A stretch of 64,000 nt of DNA, taken from contig RXJQ01000020.1 of NCBI GenBank assembly GCA_003963115.1, forward strand, positions 1 to 64,000, in the 5' to 3' direction. The number at the start of each line of letters is the position of its first letter. Position 1 is the stretch's first letter. Source of the stretch: Burkholderiales bacterium. GTDB lineage: Bacteria; Pseudomonadota; Gammaproteobacteria; Burkholderiales; Burkholderiaceae_C. The position numbers were made by a program, and so were the translations under genes. This document shows, one piece after another, positions 19,250 to 28,113 of the stretch. Below the pieces are notes generated by a model. The model had not been told where the DNA came from, did not search any database, and saw nothing but the letters and a program-made list of their open reading frames with translations.

Positions 19250-20044
19250 ATGAGCTCACCCAAACCACCCCATACTGTGTTGGCCGCCGCCGAAGCCATA
19301 CGCAAAGCTCGTTCGAGCATGGCACCCATCGCCCCGATCTCCGAGACCTTCGGCATCACAGGGCTGGAGGAGGCCTATGAGGTGGCTCGCGTCAACACCT
19401 TGGCCGCGCTGGACAGCGGTCGGGTGATCGCTGGCAAGAAGATCGGTCTGACGTCCAAGGCTGTTCAGCAGCAACTGGGCGTGGATCGCCCCGACTACGG
19501 CGTGTTGTTCACGGACATGGAATGCCGCGACGGCGACGAACTGCCCATGGCCAGACTCATGCAGCCCAAGGCCGAGGGCGAGGTGGCATTCGTGGTGGGC
19601 AAAGACCTGAGCGATGCAGACTTGACGTGGTCCCGCTTCCTGCTGGGCATCGAGTACGCGCTGCCCGCGTTAGAAGTGGTCGACAGCGCCATCGCGAACT
19701 GGAAGATCACGCTGGCCGACACCGTGGCCGACAACGCCTCTTGCGGCCTGTATGTATTGGGCACGGAGCCACGTCGCATCACGGACTTCTCGCTGCAGAC
19801 ACTGGGCATGGATGCTCGTCGCAACGGCGAAGTGGTTTCCGTTGGGTCAGGCGTGGCCTGCCTAGGGCACCCCTTGAAAGCGGCATTCTGGCTCGCCCAG
19901 ACCATGGCTGGCCTGGGGCAGCCCTTGCGTGCCGGCGATCTGATTTTGTCCGGGGCACTGGGCCCCATGTTCACCTTCAACTCAGGCGATGAGCTGGCCC
20001 TGGATCTTGGCCCGCTTGGTCGCTTGAAGTGCCGAGCCATCTAA
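19250..20044 (+). CDS. 2-oxopent-4-enoate hydratase / 4-oxalocrotonate decarboxylase family enzyme (MhpD-like)
   Basis: 264 aa. The family signature KIGLTS, then PKAEGEVAFVVGKDL (metal-binding Glu), GIEYALPALEVVDS and SGALGPMF identifies the fumarylacetoacetate-hydrolase-fold hydratases and decarboxylases of meta-cleavage pathways. With an aldolase and acetaldehyde dehydrogenase next in line, hydration of 2-hydroxypenta-2,4-dienoate to 4-hydroxy-2-oxovalerate is the most likely reaction; decarboxylation of 4-oxalocrotonate cannot be ruled out. First gene of the operon. The ATG at 19250 lacks a clear Shine-Dalgarno; an upstream in-frame start (19193) would overlap the promoter. Confidence 0.87.
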   Translation: MSSPKPPHTVLAAAEAIRKARSSMAPIAPISETFGITGLEEAYEVARVNTLAALDSGRVIAGKKIGLTSKAVQQQLGVDRPDYGVLFTDMECRDGDELPMARLMQPKAEGEVAFVVGKDLSDADLTWSRFLLGIEYALPALEVVDSAIANWKITLADTVADNASCGLYVLGTEPRRITDFSLQTLGMDARRNGEVVSVGSGVACLGHPLKAAFWLAQTMAGLGQPLRAGDLILSGALGPMFTFNSGDELALDLGPLGRLKCRAI

Positions 20045-20139
20045 GACCGCAGCAAAGCGCCTTCCCTGCCTTGCAAGCCGGATGGCCCCTCCAGGCCAGC
20101 CCCTGGCGTGCCCGAATCACCGATTGAAAGAGGACCACC

Positions 20140-21093
20140 GTGACCCACAAGCTCAAAGCTGCCATCGTCGGCAGCGGCAACATCGGCACCGACCTGATGA
20201 TCAAGATCCTGCGCCATGGACGCCATATCGAAGTGGCCGCCATGGTGGGCATTGATCCTGAATCGGATGGCCTGGCCCGCGCAGCGCGCCTGGGCGTGGC
20301 CACCACGCATGAAGGCATCGTGGGTCTGGGCCGACTGCCCGTCTTCAAGGACATCGACATCGTCTTCGACGCCACCTCGGCCGGCGCCCACGTCAAGAAC
20401 GACGCCTTCGTGCGGATGCTCAAGCCGAGCATCCGCTGCATCGACCTGACGCCTGCTGCCATCGGCCCTTACTGCATCCCCGTGGTCAATGGGCAAGATC
20501 ATCTTGACGCACTCAACGTCAACATGGTCACTTGCGGCGGGCAGGCCACCATCCCGATGGTGGCGGCCGTCAACCGCGTGGCCAAGGTGCATTACGGCGA
20601 GATCATCGCCTCCATTTCCAGCAAGAGCGCCGGCCCCGGCACCCGCGCCAACATCGACGAGTTCACCGAAACCACGTCCAAGGCCATCGAGGCAGTAGGT
20701 GGCGCCACCAAGGGCAAGGCCATCATCGTCCTCAACCCGGCCGAGCCGCCATTGATCATGCGCGACACGGTCTACACCTTGAGCGAGGTGGCCGATGAAG
20801 ACGCGATTGCCGCCTCGGTGGACACCATGGTGGCTGCGGTCAAGCAGTACGTGCCTGGTTACCAGCTCAAGCAACGCGTGCAGTTCGACCGCATCGAAGC
20901 GAACGCGCCCTTGAACATTCCTGGCGTGGGCCCCCGCATGAGCGGCCTGAAGACCTCGATCTTCCTGGAAGTCGAAGGCGCGGCCCACTACCTGCCCGCC
21001 TATGCCGGCAACCTCGACATCATGACCAGCGCCGCCCTGGCCACGGCCGAGAAGATGGCCGAGCGCATCTTGGCTCGCCTGACCACCGCCTGA
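20140..21093 (+). CDS. mhpF: Acetaldehyde dehydrogenase (acylating)
   Basis: 317 aa, the usual length for MhpF/DmpF/BphJ. It oxidises acetaldehyde with CoA and NAD+ to acetyl-CoA. The Rossmann motif [12 protein letters not shown] opens the protein; the catalytic Cys lies in [11 protein letters not shown], and [15 protein letters not shown] is also typical. It forms a channelling complex with the aldolase encoded 24 bp downstream. The start is a GTG at 20140, preceded by AGAGGA. Confidence 0.96.
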   Translation: MTHKLKAAIVGSGNIGTDLMIKILRHGRHIEVAAMVGIDPESDGLARAARLGVATTHEGIVGLGRLPVFKDIDIVFDATSAGAHVKNDAFVRMLKPSIRCIDLTPAAIGPYCIPVVNGQDHLDALNVNMVTCGGQATIPMVAAVNRVAKVHYGEIIASISSKSAGPGTRANIDEFTETTSKAIEAVGGATKGKAIIVLNPAEPPLIMRDTVYTLSEVADEDAIAASVDTMVAAVKQYVPGYQLKQRVQFDRIEANAPLNIPGVGPRMSGLKTSIFLEVEGAAHYLPAYAGNLDIMTSAALATAEKMAERILARLTTA

Positions 21094-21117
21094 CCCCGCC
21101 TCACGCAAGGAGCCCCC

Positions 21118-22179
21118 ATGCAAACATCCAAGAAGCTCTATATCTCCGACGTGACGCTGCGCGACGGCAGCCACGCCATCCGACACCAGTATTCGGTCGA
21201 ACAGGCCAGGCAGATCGCCAAGGCCCTGGACGAGGCCAGGGTCGACTCCATCGAGGTCGCCCACGGAGACGGCCTCAACGGCTCCAGCTTCAACTATGGC
21301 TTTGGTGCACACACCGATCTGGAATGGATCGAAGCCGTGGCCAGCGTGGTCAAGCATGCCAAGATCGCCACGCTGCTGCTGCCCGGCATCGGCACCGTGC
21401 ACGACCTCAAGGCCGCATACGAGGCTGGCGCGCGCATCGTGCGCGTGGCCACGCACTGCACCGAAGCCGATGTCTCGCGCCAACACATCGAGTACGCGCG
21501 CCACCTGGGCATGGAAGCCGTGGGCTTTCTGATGATGAGCCACATGCAGACCCCGCAGGGCCTGGCGCAGCAAGCCAAGCTGATGGAAAGCTATGGCGCT
21601 ACCTGCTGCTATGTGGTGGACTCAGGCGGCGCACTGAGCATGAATGACGTGCGTGACCGCTTCAAGGCCTTCAAGGACACACTCCAGCCCGAAACCGAGA
21701 CCGGCATCCATGCGCACCACAACCTGAGCCTGGGCGTGGCCAACTCCATCGTGGCCGTGGAAGAAGGCTGTGACCGCATCGATGCCAGCCTGGCCGGCAT
21801 GGGCGCGGGTGCGGGCAATGCCCCGCTGGAGGTGTTCATCGCGGCCGCAAGCAGGCTGGGCTGGAACCACGGCACCGACCTGTACAAGCTGATGGATGCC
21901 GCCGACGACATCGTGCGCCCCTTGCAGGACCGCCCTGTGCGCGTGGACCGCGAGACGCTGGCGCTGGGCTATGCCGGCGTGTACTCCAGCTTCCTGCGTC
22001 ACTCGGAGGTGGCAGCCAGGAAATATGGTCTGAAGGCCGTGGACATCCTGGTGGAACTGGGGTGCCGGCGCATGGTGGGCGGCCAGGAAGACATGATCGT
22101 CGACGTTGCGCTGGACCTGCTCAAACAGGCAGAGCATGAGCGTACACACGCCACACCCAACATGAGCGAGGCTGGCTGA
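21118..22179 (+). CDS. mhpE: 4-hydroxy-2-oxovalerate aldolase
   Basis: 353 aa. It cleaves 4-hydroxy-2-oxovalerate to pyruvate and acetaldehyde and passes the aldehyde to MhpF. The N-terminal [10 protein letters not shown] motif holds the catalytic Arg and metal-binding Asp; the metal-binding His pair lies in [15 protein letters not shown]. The C-terminal communication domain (about 270-345) is complete. AAGGAG six bases before the ATG supports the start. Five bases separate it from the following SDR. Confidence 0.97.
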   Translation: MQTSKKLYISDVTLRDGSHAIRHQYSVEQARQIAKALDEARVDSIEVAHGDGLNGSSFNYGFGAHTDLEWIEAVASVVKHAKIATLLLPGIGTVHDLKAAYEAGARIVRVATHCTEADVSRQHIEYARHLGMEAVGFLMMSHMQTPQGLAQQAKLMESYGATCCYVVDSGGALSMNDVRDRFKAFKDTLQPETETGIHAHHNLSLGVANSIVAVEEGCDRIDASLAGMGAGAGNAPLEVFIAAASRLGWNHGTDLYKLMDAADDIVRPLQDRPVRVDRETLALGYAGVYSSFLRHSEVAARKYGLKAVDILVELGCRRMVGGQEDMIVDVALDLLKQAEHERTHATPNMSEAG

Positions 22180-22184
22180 GCACC

Positions 22185-22985
22185 ATGGCCACGCCACTGC
22201 GTCAGACCATCCTGATCACCGGTGCCAGCTCGGGTCTGGGTGAAGGCATGGCCAAGGTCTTCGCCGCGCGCGGCCGCGATCTGGTGCTTTGCGCCAGAAG
22301 ACTGGACAGGCTGGAAAACCTCGCCAGCACATTGCGCCGGGCCTACCCCCGGCAGCGGTTCCTTGTCCGGGCACTGGATGTCAATGATGCACAAGCTGTC
22401 TGGCAGGTCTTCCTGGACGCCCACCAGACCTTGGGCCGCGTCGACCGCATCGTCGTCAACGCCGGTCGCGGTGGCGCATCCAGGCTGGGCGAAGGCCAGG
22501 TCGGCGACGCCATGGATGTGGCCCGCACCAACTTCCTGGGTGCGCTGGCCCAGTGCGATGCGGCCATGCGGCTCTTCCGCCAGCAAGGCTTTGGTCATCT
22601 GGTCACCCTGTCGTCTGTCAGCGCCGTGCGCGGCATGCCTGGCGCCATGGCCACCTACTCCGCCTCCAAGGCCGCCGTGGCGGTGCTGTCCGAGGCCCTG
22701 CGCAATGAAATGAAAGCGGCCAACTCCCCCATTCGCATCACCACGCTGATGCCGGGCTTCATCCACACGGACCTCAACGCCCATCAGGCCCACAAGCCCT
22801 TCGCGGTCGATGTCGAGACGGGCAGCAGGGCACTGGTGAGGGCCATCGAGCAGGAGCCCGGCGTCGCCTACGTGCCCGGCTGGCCCTGGGCCTTGCTGGC
22901 GCGCCTCCTCAAGTGGCTGCCCGCCAGCCAGCTGCCTGGCGCACAAGCGTCGATCACCACCGCCGCGCCTTCTTCCACAAATTGA
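22185..22985 (+). CDS. Short-chain dehydrogenase/reductase of unknown substrate
   Basis: 266 aa classical SDR. The cofactor motif TGASSGLGEGMA (TGxxxGxG) is near residue 13, NAG follows at about 92, and the catalytic Ser-Tyr-Lys is seen in LSSVSA and YSASK. CARRLDR after beta-2 suggests NADP(H) preference. Embedded between the aldolase (5 bp) and the C-C hydrolase in the same operon. Standard meta-cleavage pathways do not need an SDR here; it could act on a side chain or a hydroxylated precursor. No membrane anchor is apparent, although the C-terminal 35 residues are moderately hydrophobic. Confidence 0.9.
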   Translation: MATPLRQTILITGASSGLGEGMAKVFAARGRDLVLCARRLDRLENLASTLRRAYPRQRFLVRALDVNDAQAVWQVFLDAHQTLGRVDRIVVNAGRGGASRLGEGQVGDAMDVARTNFLGALAQCDAAMRLFRQQGFGHLVTLSSVSAVRGMPGAMATYSASKAAVAVLSEALRNEMKAANSPIRITTLMPGFIHTDLNAHQAHKPFAVDVETGSRALVRAIEQEPGVAYVPGWPWALLARLLKWLPASQLPGAQASITTAAPSSTN

Positions 22986-23001
22986 TGTCGAGCAGACAAA
23001 C

Positions 23002-23889
23002 ATGAGCACATCCCATCTTCTGAGCACCATGCAGACCCGGTATGTCCAGGTCGGGTCACGCAAGATCTTCCTGGCCGAATTGGGCGCGGGCCCCGTGGTG
23101 CTGATGCTGCATGGCGGCGGCCCAGGCGCTTCCGGTGTGTCCAACTACAGCCGCAACATCGAAGCACTGGCCCAGCACTTCCACGTGATCGTGCCCGACA
23201 TGCCCGGCTATGGGCGCTCCACCAAGGGCGTCAACCGCAACGACCCCTTTGGCGATCTGGCCACCAGCGTGATCGCCATGCTCGACACCCTGGGCATCCG
23301 GCGCGTTCACGTGATCGGCAACTCGCTGGGCGGTGCCTGCGGCCTGCGCATGGCGATCGAGCGCCCGGACCTCATTGGCCGGCTCGTGTTGATGGGGCCC
23401 GGCGGCGTGGACACCACCCGAGGCCTGCCCACGCCCGGCCTCAAGCGGCTGCTCACCTACTACAAGGGCGAGGGCCCCACGCTGGAGAAGATCACGGCCT
23501 TCATCCGCGGGGACCTGGTCTATGACGGCAGCCAGATTCCAGAGTCGGTCATCCGCGAACGCTTCGAATCCAGCAAGGACCCCGAGGTGGTGGCCGCCCC
23601 ACCGCTTCTGGGGCCAGCCGGTATCCCCAACTTCAAGAACCTGGACTTCACCCGCGACCCTCGCCTGAGCCAGGTCACCAACCCCACGCTCGTGCTGTGG
23701 GGCACCGAAGACAAGGTCAACCGCCCCAGCGGCGCCCACTCCTTGCAACGACGCATGCCCAACTGCGACGTCTACATGTTCAGCAAGACCGGTCACTGGG
23801 TCCAGTGGGAGCGCGCGGAGGAATTCAACGCCGCAGTCAAGAGCTTCTTGGAACAGGACCAGGTGTATCTGGCCAAGCAGGCAGCTTGA
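23002..23889 (+). CDS. Meta-cleavage product C-C bond hydrolase (MhpC/BphD/TesD-like)
   Basis: 295 aa alpha/beta hydrolase. The catalytic triad is Ser108 (GNSLGG), Asp237 (GTEDKVN) and His265 (TGHWVQWE). The oxyanion motif HGGGPGASG and the family block GNSLGGACGLRMAIE are characteristic of 2-hydroxy-6-oxo-dienoate hydrolases that split ring-fission products into 2-hydroxypentadienoate and a carboxylic acid. This joins the extradiol dioxygenase (next gene) to the hydratase. The acyl part of the substrate, hence the parent aromatic, is not determined. No strong ribosome site; an internal ATG at codon 10 is an alternative. Confidence 0.9.
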   Translation: MSTSHLLSTMQTRYVQVGSRKIFLAELGAGPVVLMLHGGGPGASGVSNYSRNIEALAQHFHVIVPDMPGYGRSTKGVNRNDPFGDLATSVIAMLDTLGIRRVHVIGNSLGGACGLRMAIERPDLIGRLVLMGPGGVDTTRGLPTPGLKRLLTYYKGEGPTLEKITAFIRGDLVYDGSQIPESVIRERFESSKDPEVVAAPPLLGPAGIPNFKNLDFTRDPRLSQVTNPTLVLWGTEDKVNRPSGAHSLQRRMPNCDVYMFSKTGHWVQWERAEEFNAAVKSFLEQDQVYLAKQAA

Positions 23890-23913
23890 ACACCGCAAAG
23901 AGGAGACAAAAAG

Positions 23914-24909
23914 ATGAACAAGGTCAGCACACCTGATCTGTTTGGCAAGGTGCGCATGGGCTACCTCGTGGCCGAGTCAAACAAGCTGGATGAATGGAAG
24001 ACATTCGCCCAGGAAGGACTGGGCCTGCATGTGGAGCAGCCCAGCGCGGACTTGCTGGTGTTCCGTGTCGATGACCATCAGCGCCGCATCATGATCCGCA
24101 AGGGCCCGGCCGAGGACGTCGTCGCCATGGGCTGGGAACTCGACGACCAGGCCGCACTGGACACGGCCCTGTCACGCCTGAAGCTGCGAGGCGCGGACAT
24201 CGCCCTCGCCCAGGCGAACGACGCAGCCCAGCATGGCGTGACCTCGCTGTGGCGTGTGCTGGGCCCCAAGAAGCTGACCATCGAGCTCTACACCACGCCG
24301 CTGCTGACGCAAGCCCCCCTGCAGATGAAGGCATCGGGCTTCGTCACGGGGGCGGCCGGTCTGGGCCACGTGGCCATCACCACGCGCGAGCCCGAAGCCA
24401 TGCTGGCGTTCTGGCAAGAGGTGTTCGACGCACGACTGTCCGATGAGATCGAGGACCGCATCGATGGTGTCAACCTGGACTTCTCCTTCCTGCGCCTCAA
24501 CGAGCGCCATCACTCGATCGCCACGGCCTCGACCCGTGGCGTGCGCCTCAACCCCTTGCGCACCACCATTCACCACATGAACCTGCAGGCCGCCAGCCTG
24601 GAGGATGTCACGCAAGGCTATCTGCGTTGCAAGGCCATGGGCTACGAGATCGCCAACAGCATCGGCCAGCACCCCAACGACAAGGAGTTGTCCTTCTACG
24701 TGGTCACGCCGTCCGGGTTCGAGGTGGAACTGGGCTGGAACCCCATCTCCGTGAAGGAGGAAGGCTGGCAGCCCCAACGCTACAGAGGCATCAGCCTGTG
24801 GGGTCATCGCCCGGAGAACCTGACCATGGCCAACCGCCTGGGCCGATTCAAGAACGGCCTGTCCTCTCTCGCCCGCAGCGAATACACCGTTCAAGGATCC
24901 CGCACATGA
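23914..24909 (+). CDS. Type I (VOC) extradiol ring-cleavage dioxygenase
   Basis: 331 aa, two vicinal-oxygen-chelate halves as in BphC and other two-domain catechol extradiol enzymes. Probable Fe(II) ligands are His152 (GLGHVAITT), His220 or His221 (TIHHMNLQ) and Glu272 (FEVELGW); His253 in GQHPNDKELSFYVVTPSGFE matches the active-site acid/base His. It should open a catechol next to its two hydroxyls. The classical MhpB of hydroxyphenylpropionate pathways is an unrelated LigB-type enzyme, so this set is a different assembly. AGAGGAG eight bases upstream supports the start. Its TGA overlaps the hydroxylase ATG (ATGA). Confidence 0.92.
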   Translation: MNKVSTPDLFGKVRMGYLVAESNKLDEWKTFAQEGLGLHVEQPSADLLVFRVDDHQRRIMIRKGPAEDVVAMGWELDDQAALDTALSRLKLRGADIALAQANDAAQHGVTSLWRVLGPKKLTIELYTTPLLTQAPLQMKASGFVTGAAGLGHVAITTREPEAMLAFWQEVFDARLSDEIEDRIDGVNLDFSFLRLNERHHSIATASTRGVRLNPLRTTIHHMNLQAASLEDVTQGYLRCKAMGYEIANSIGQHPNDKELSFYVVTPSGFEVELGWNPISVKEEGWQPQRYRGISLWGHRPENLTMANRLGRFKNGLSSLARSEYTVQGSRT

Positions 24910-26681
24910 ACGCCATCCCCAGCGCATTCAGGACACCCCGCATGTCGGAGCCAGGCCAGGTGGACGTGGCCATCGTGGGCCTGGGCCCGACCGGCCTGGT
25001 CCTCGCCCACATGCTGGGCATCCGTGGCCACAAGGTGGTCGTGCTCGAGAAGGAGCCTGTCTTCTACGGCAATGCCCGCGCGGTCTATACCGATGACGAA
25101 TGCATGCGCATCTTCCAGTCCATCGGCGTGGCCGAGGAACTGCAAGCCAAGATGATCGTGGAGACGCCCGTCCAGTTCGTCCGCCCGGATGGCAAGGTCA
25201 TGGCCCAGTACAGGCCGATGAAGCGACCCTTTGGCTGGCCCGTGGTCAACTTCTTCTACCAGCCGTATCTGGAGACCACGCTGTCGGAGACCCTCTCCCG
25301 CTATCCCAATGTGGAGGTCTGGCGAGGTCGCGAGCTGGTCGACTTCTCGCAGGATGGTCAGGGTGTGAAGCTCGTCCATCAAGCCACGCAGGAGGCCCGC
25401 TTCACGGAACATGGCGACGCGCGCCAGGCTACCGGCAGCGGCGACCTGGACGTGCGCACGCTGCAGGCCAAGTACATGGTCGGATGCGATGGCGGCCGCA
25501 GCATCGTGCGCACACGGCTGGGCATCGACATGACGGGCAAGAACTTTCCCGAGCCCTGGCTGGTGGTGGACCTGGAGCGCAAGCCCGGCCAGGACGGCCT
25601 GCGCCACCTGCCCTATTTCAACTTCGTGGTCGACCCCAAGCTGCCCGTGGTCAGTTGTACCCAGCCCGATCGCTTCCATCGCTTCGAGTTCATGCTGATG
25701 CCAGGCGAGACCAAGGAGAACATGGAAAAGCCCGAAACCGTTCGGCACTACCTCTCCAAGTACATCAACCCGGATCAGTTCGAGGTCAAGCGTCGCCTCG
25801 TCTATACCTTCAACGCCCTGATGGCCAATGCATGGCGCCGCGATCGCATCCTGCTGGCCGGTGACGCGGCCCACATGACGCCGCAGTTCATGGGCCAGGG
25901 CGCCAGCTCCGGCATCCGCGACGCCTACAACCTGGGTTGGAAGCTCGACCTGGTTCTGCGCGGCATCTCTGGCGAGCGGATCCTCGACAGCTACGAGCAG
26001 GAACGCCGCGGCCACGCACAGTCGATGATCGACGTCTCGGTCTTGCTCAAGGACGTCGTCTCCATGACCAACCCACTGGGCACCCTCCTGCGCGATGGCG
26101 TGATCAAGCTCATGCAGCTCATCCCACCGTTGAGGCGTTGGACGCAGGAAGGCGGCTTCAAGCCCATGCCCATCTGCAAGCGCGGCAGCTATCTGGGCCT
26201 GCCTCGCAAGGGATTGAGGGGACCGGAAGGCGCTCTGGCACCTCAGCCCGAGATACGCCGCTTCGATGGACACCGTCAATTGCTGGACGACCTGCTGGGG
26301 CAGGGCTTCTCGCTGGTAGGCCTGGGCTTAGACCCCTCGGCGCACCTTGACGCGACATCCCGCCAGACACTGGACACGCTGGGCACGCGCATGGTCACGC
26401 TCTACCCATACTGCGGCCGTCCACAAGGTTTGAACGGCATCGAGCGCAACGTCCGGTCCGGGGTGGTGGAAGTGGAGGATATCCACGACCTGATGGTGGC
26501 CTGGTTCCGCAAGGCCGGCCTGGCCGAGCAAGGGGTCGCCGTGTTGCGTCCCGACCGCTTCGCGTTCGCCGTCGTCAGCCCTGCGGAGCTGAACAAGGCG
26601 GTATCCGAACTGGCCCGCCAGATGGCTTTGGGCAAACAAGGCAAAGGCACCGTCGTGCCCTTGACCCAGAAAGCGGCGTGA
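24906..26681 (+). CDS. FAD-dependent aromatic hydroxylase (MhpA-like)
   Basis: 591 aa group A flavoprotein monooxygenase. The dinucleotide fold VAIVGLGPTGLVLAHML (GxGxxG) and Glu of VVVLEKE bind FAD; VGCDGGRSIVR is the DG motif; ILLAGDAAHMTPQFMGQGASSGIRDAYNL is the GD motif. The thioredoxin-like C-terminal region is present. Such enzymes use NAD(P)H and O2 to hydroxylate a phenol to a catechol or quinol, which would feed the dioxygenase encoded just upstream, to which it is translationally coupled by a 4-bp overlap. About 35 residues longer than MhpA, partly at the N-terminus; an ATG 36 bp in (24942) is an alternative start. Last gene of the operon. Confidence 0.92.
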   Translation: MNAIPSAFRTPRMSEPGQVDVAIVGLGPTGLVLAHMLGIRGHKVVVLEKEPVFYGNARAVYTDDECMRIFQSIGVAEELQAKMIVETPVQFVRPDGKVMAQYRPMKRPFGWPVVNFFYQPYLETTLSETLSRYPNVEVWRGRELVDFSQDGQGVKLVHQATQEARFTEHGDARQATGSGDLDVRTLQAKYMVGCDGGRSIVRTRLGIDMTGKNFPEPWLVVDLERKPGQDGLRHLPYFNFVVDPKLPVVSCTQPDRFHRFEFMLMPGETKENMEKPETVRHYLSKYINPDQFEVKRRLVYTFNALMANAWRRDRILLAGDAAHMTPQFMGQGASSGIRDAYNLGWKLDLVLRGISGERILDSYEQERRGHAQSMIDVSVLLKDVVSMTNPLGTLLRDGVIKLMQLIPPLRRWTQEGGFKPMPICKRGSYLGLPRKGLRGPEGALAPQPEIRRFDGHRQLLDDLLGQGFSLVGLGLDPSAHLDATSRQTLDTLGTRMVTLYPYCGRPQGLNGIERNVRSGVVEVEDIHDLMVAWFRKAGLAEQGVAVLRPDRFAFAVVSPAELNKAVSELARQMALGKQGKGTVVPLTQKAA

Positions 26682-26841
26682 ACCTCAGGCCAGCGCTTGA
26701 TGGGGTAGCTTGTTGTGGCGGGTGCCGCGTCGTGGATACCTTTCTGGGCCGGTGTCGGAGCGGCCACGCCGTCCCCTGAGGCGGTGAGATGGGACATGTG
26801 TTCACTCAGATTGAATTCACCCCCATCAAGGGTAAACATAA

Positions 26842-26871
26842 TTGATCTCAATTGAACATAATTGTTCAATT
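26842..26871 (+). promoter_or_regulatory. Promoter with second copy of the 22-bp operator
   Basis: Inverted repeat at 26850-26871 with arms AATTGAACA and TGTTCAATT around TAAT, sharing the core TTGAACA-N4-TGTTCAA with the site at 19200-19221. A candidate -35 TTGATC (26842-26847) and -10 TTCAAT (26865-26870), 17 bp apart, bracket it in nearly the same register. A direct repeat AACATAATTG (26835-26844 and 26855-26864) is superimposed, 20 bp apart. The remainder of 26682-26919 holds no gene. Confidence 0.65.
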
Positions 26872-26919
26872 CATCTCACCAAAAACAGTTGCGGATCAAG
26901 CAAGCGAAAGGACCTCAAC

Positions 26920-28041
26920 ATGCGTCAACGAGATGATCTGATCGGCCACGCGACGGCAAGACGCCAACTCCTCAAGCAGGCCTTCAGCGTCGGCGCGGCA
27001 TCGGCCGGCGCGGTGGCCAGCGGCCTGCCTTCTTTGAGCCAGGCGGCCACCTCGCCGAGTGGCAACTTCCGCATTGACGTGCACTGCCACCACATCCCGG
27101 AGTTCTACCGCCACTCACTGTGGGCCCACGGCATCTTCACCGCTGGCGGCATCCCTCTGCCCTCGTGGTCGCCCAGTGCTGCCGTGGACTTCATGGACCG
27201 CTACGGCATCCAGGTGCAGGTGGTATCGATCTCCGAACCGGGCGTGACTTACTTGCCCACGCCCGCTGAACGGCTGAGCATGGCCCGTCAACTCAATGAC
27301 TACACGCGCGATACCCTGGTCCAGACATCAGACGCCACACTCGCCAATCGCTTTGGCGGCTTTGCCGTGATGCCACTGGGTGATCCCAAGAACCCGGTTG
27401 ACATCTTCAATGCCTCGGCAGAAGCCGAGCGCGCGCTCACCAGCCTGCAACTGGACGGCATCGGCCTGTTCAGCAGCTACGGCGGCATCTACCTGGGCGA
27501 CCCTTGCTTCGAGCCACTGATGGCCACGCTCAACACGCTGGGTGCCATGGTCTTCATCCACCCGGTCACACCCAAGGCTCCACCGGACCTGGGCTTGCCA
27601 TCCTTCCTGTTCGAGTTCCCCTTCGACACCACGCGCGCAGCCGTCAACCTGCTCTACAAGGGCGTGTTCAGCCGCTATCCACGGATACGCTGGCTGCTGG
27701 CCCACGCAGGTGGGACCGTGCCCTACCTCTCTTACCGCTCGGCACTGCTCAAACTGCATTTCGACCCGACCACCAGTGTCTACAAGGATCTGTACTACGA
27801 CACCGCGCTGTCCTCTGCACCGCCATCCATGGCGGCCGTTCGGCAAATCACTGACGTCAGCCACGTGATGTTCGCAACCGACTGGCCCTTCTCCAGCCTG
27901 GTCTACCTGACCAAGCCAGCGGGCGACCCCGCCACAGAGTTGAACCTGAGCTTCAACACCGGCGAGCGCCTGATGGTGGATCGCCGCAATGCCCTGGCTC
28001 AATTCCCCACGCTGGCCGCGCGTTTGGGTGTCACAGTCTGA
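26920..28041 (+). CDS. ACMSD-like amidohydrolase with twin-arginine-type N-terminus
   Basis: 373 aa, paralogous to the gene at 16935. The barrel carries IDVHCHHIPE (HxH-type metal pair), VFIHPVTP (His), WLLAHAGGTVPY (His) and VMFATDWPFSS (Asp). Unlike the paralogue, it has an about 45-residue N-terminal extension with ARRQLLKQAF followed by an Ala/Gly-rich hydrophobic stretch ending at SLSQAATSP, which looks like a Tat signal and suggests a periplasmic enzyme. Decarboxylation or hydrolysis of an aromatic acid or derivative is likely; the substrate is unknown. AAAGGA seven bases before the ATG fixes the start. It has its own operator-bearing promoter. Confidence 0.83.
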   Translation: MRQRDDLIGHATARRQLLKQAFSVGAASAGAVASGLPSLSQAATSPSGNFRIDVHCHHIPEFYRHSLWAHGIFTAGGIPLPSWSPSAAVDFMDRYGIQVQVVSISEPGVTYLPTPAERLSMARQLNDYTRDTLVQTSDATLANRFGGFAVMPLGDPKNPVDIFNASAEAERALTSLQLDGIGLFSSYGGIYLGDPCFEPLMATLNTLGAMVFIHPVTPKAPPDLGLPSFLFEFPFDTTRAAVNLLYKGVFSRYPRIRWLLAHAGGTVPYLSYRSALLKLHFDPTTSVYKDLYYDTALSSAPPSMAAVRQITDVSHVMFATDWPFSSLVYLTKPAGDPATELNLSFNTGERLMVDRRNALAQFPTLAARLGVTV

Positions 28042-28113
28042 GTCATCGCATGAGACAGGCACGGCCTTTACCTGTGGGCAACCTCCTCATAAGGTAGTTC
28101 CGCTTGCCCAGGT

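Noticed and set aside
20041-21573. Long minus-strand open frame (510 codons) opposite mhpF and mhpE
   Set aside because: The opposing genes are clear, conserved enzymes with ribosome sites; the antisense frame has low-complexity His/Gly/Val-rich translation typical of high-GC shadows.
24627-24905. Upstream extension of the flavin hydroxylase inside the dioxygenase gene
   Set aside because: Different frame within a conserved dioxygenase; the FAD fold begins shortly after 24906 and ATGA coupling explains the start.
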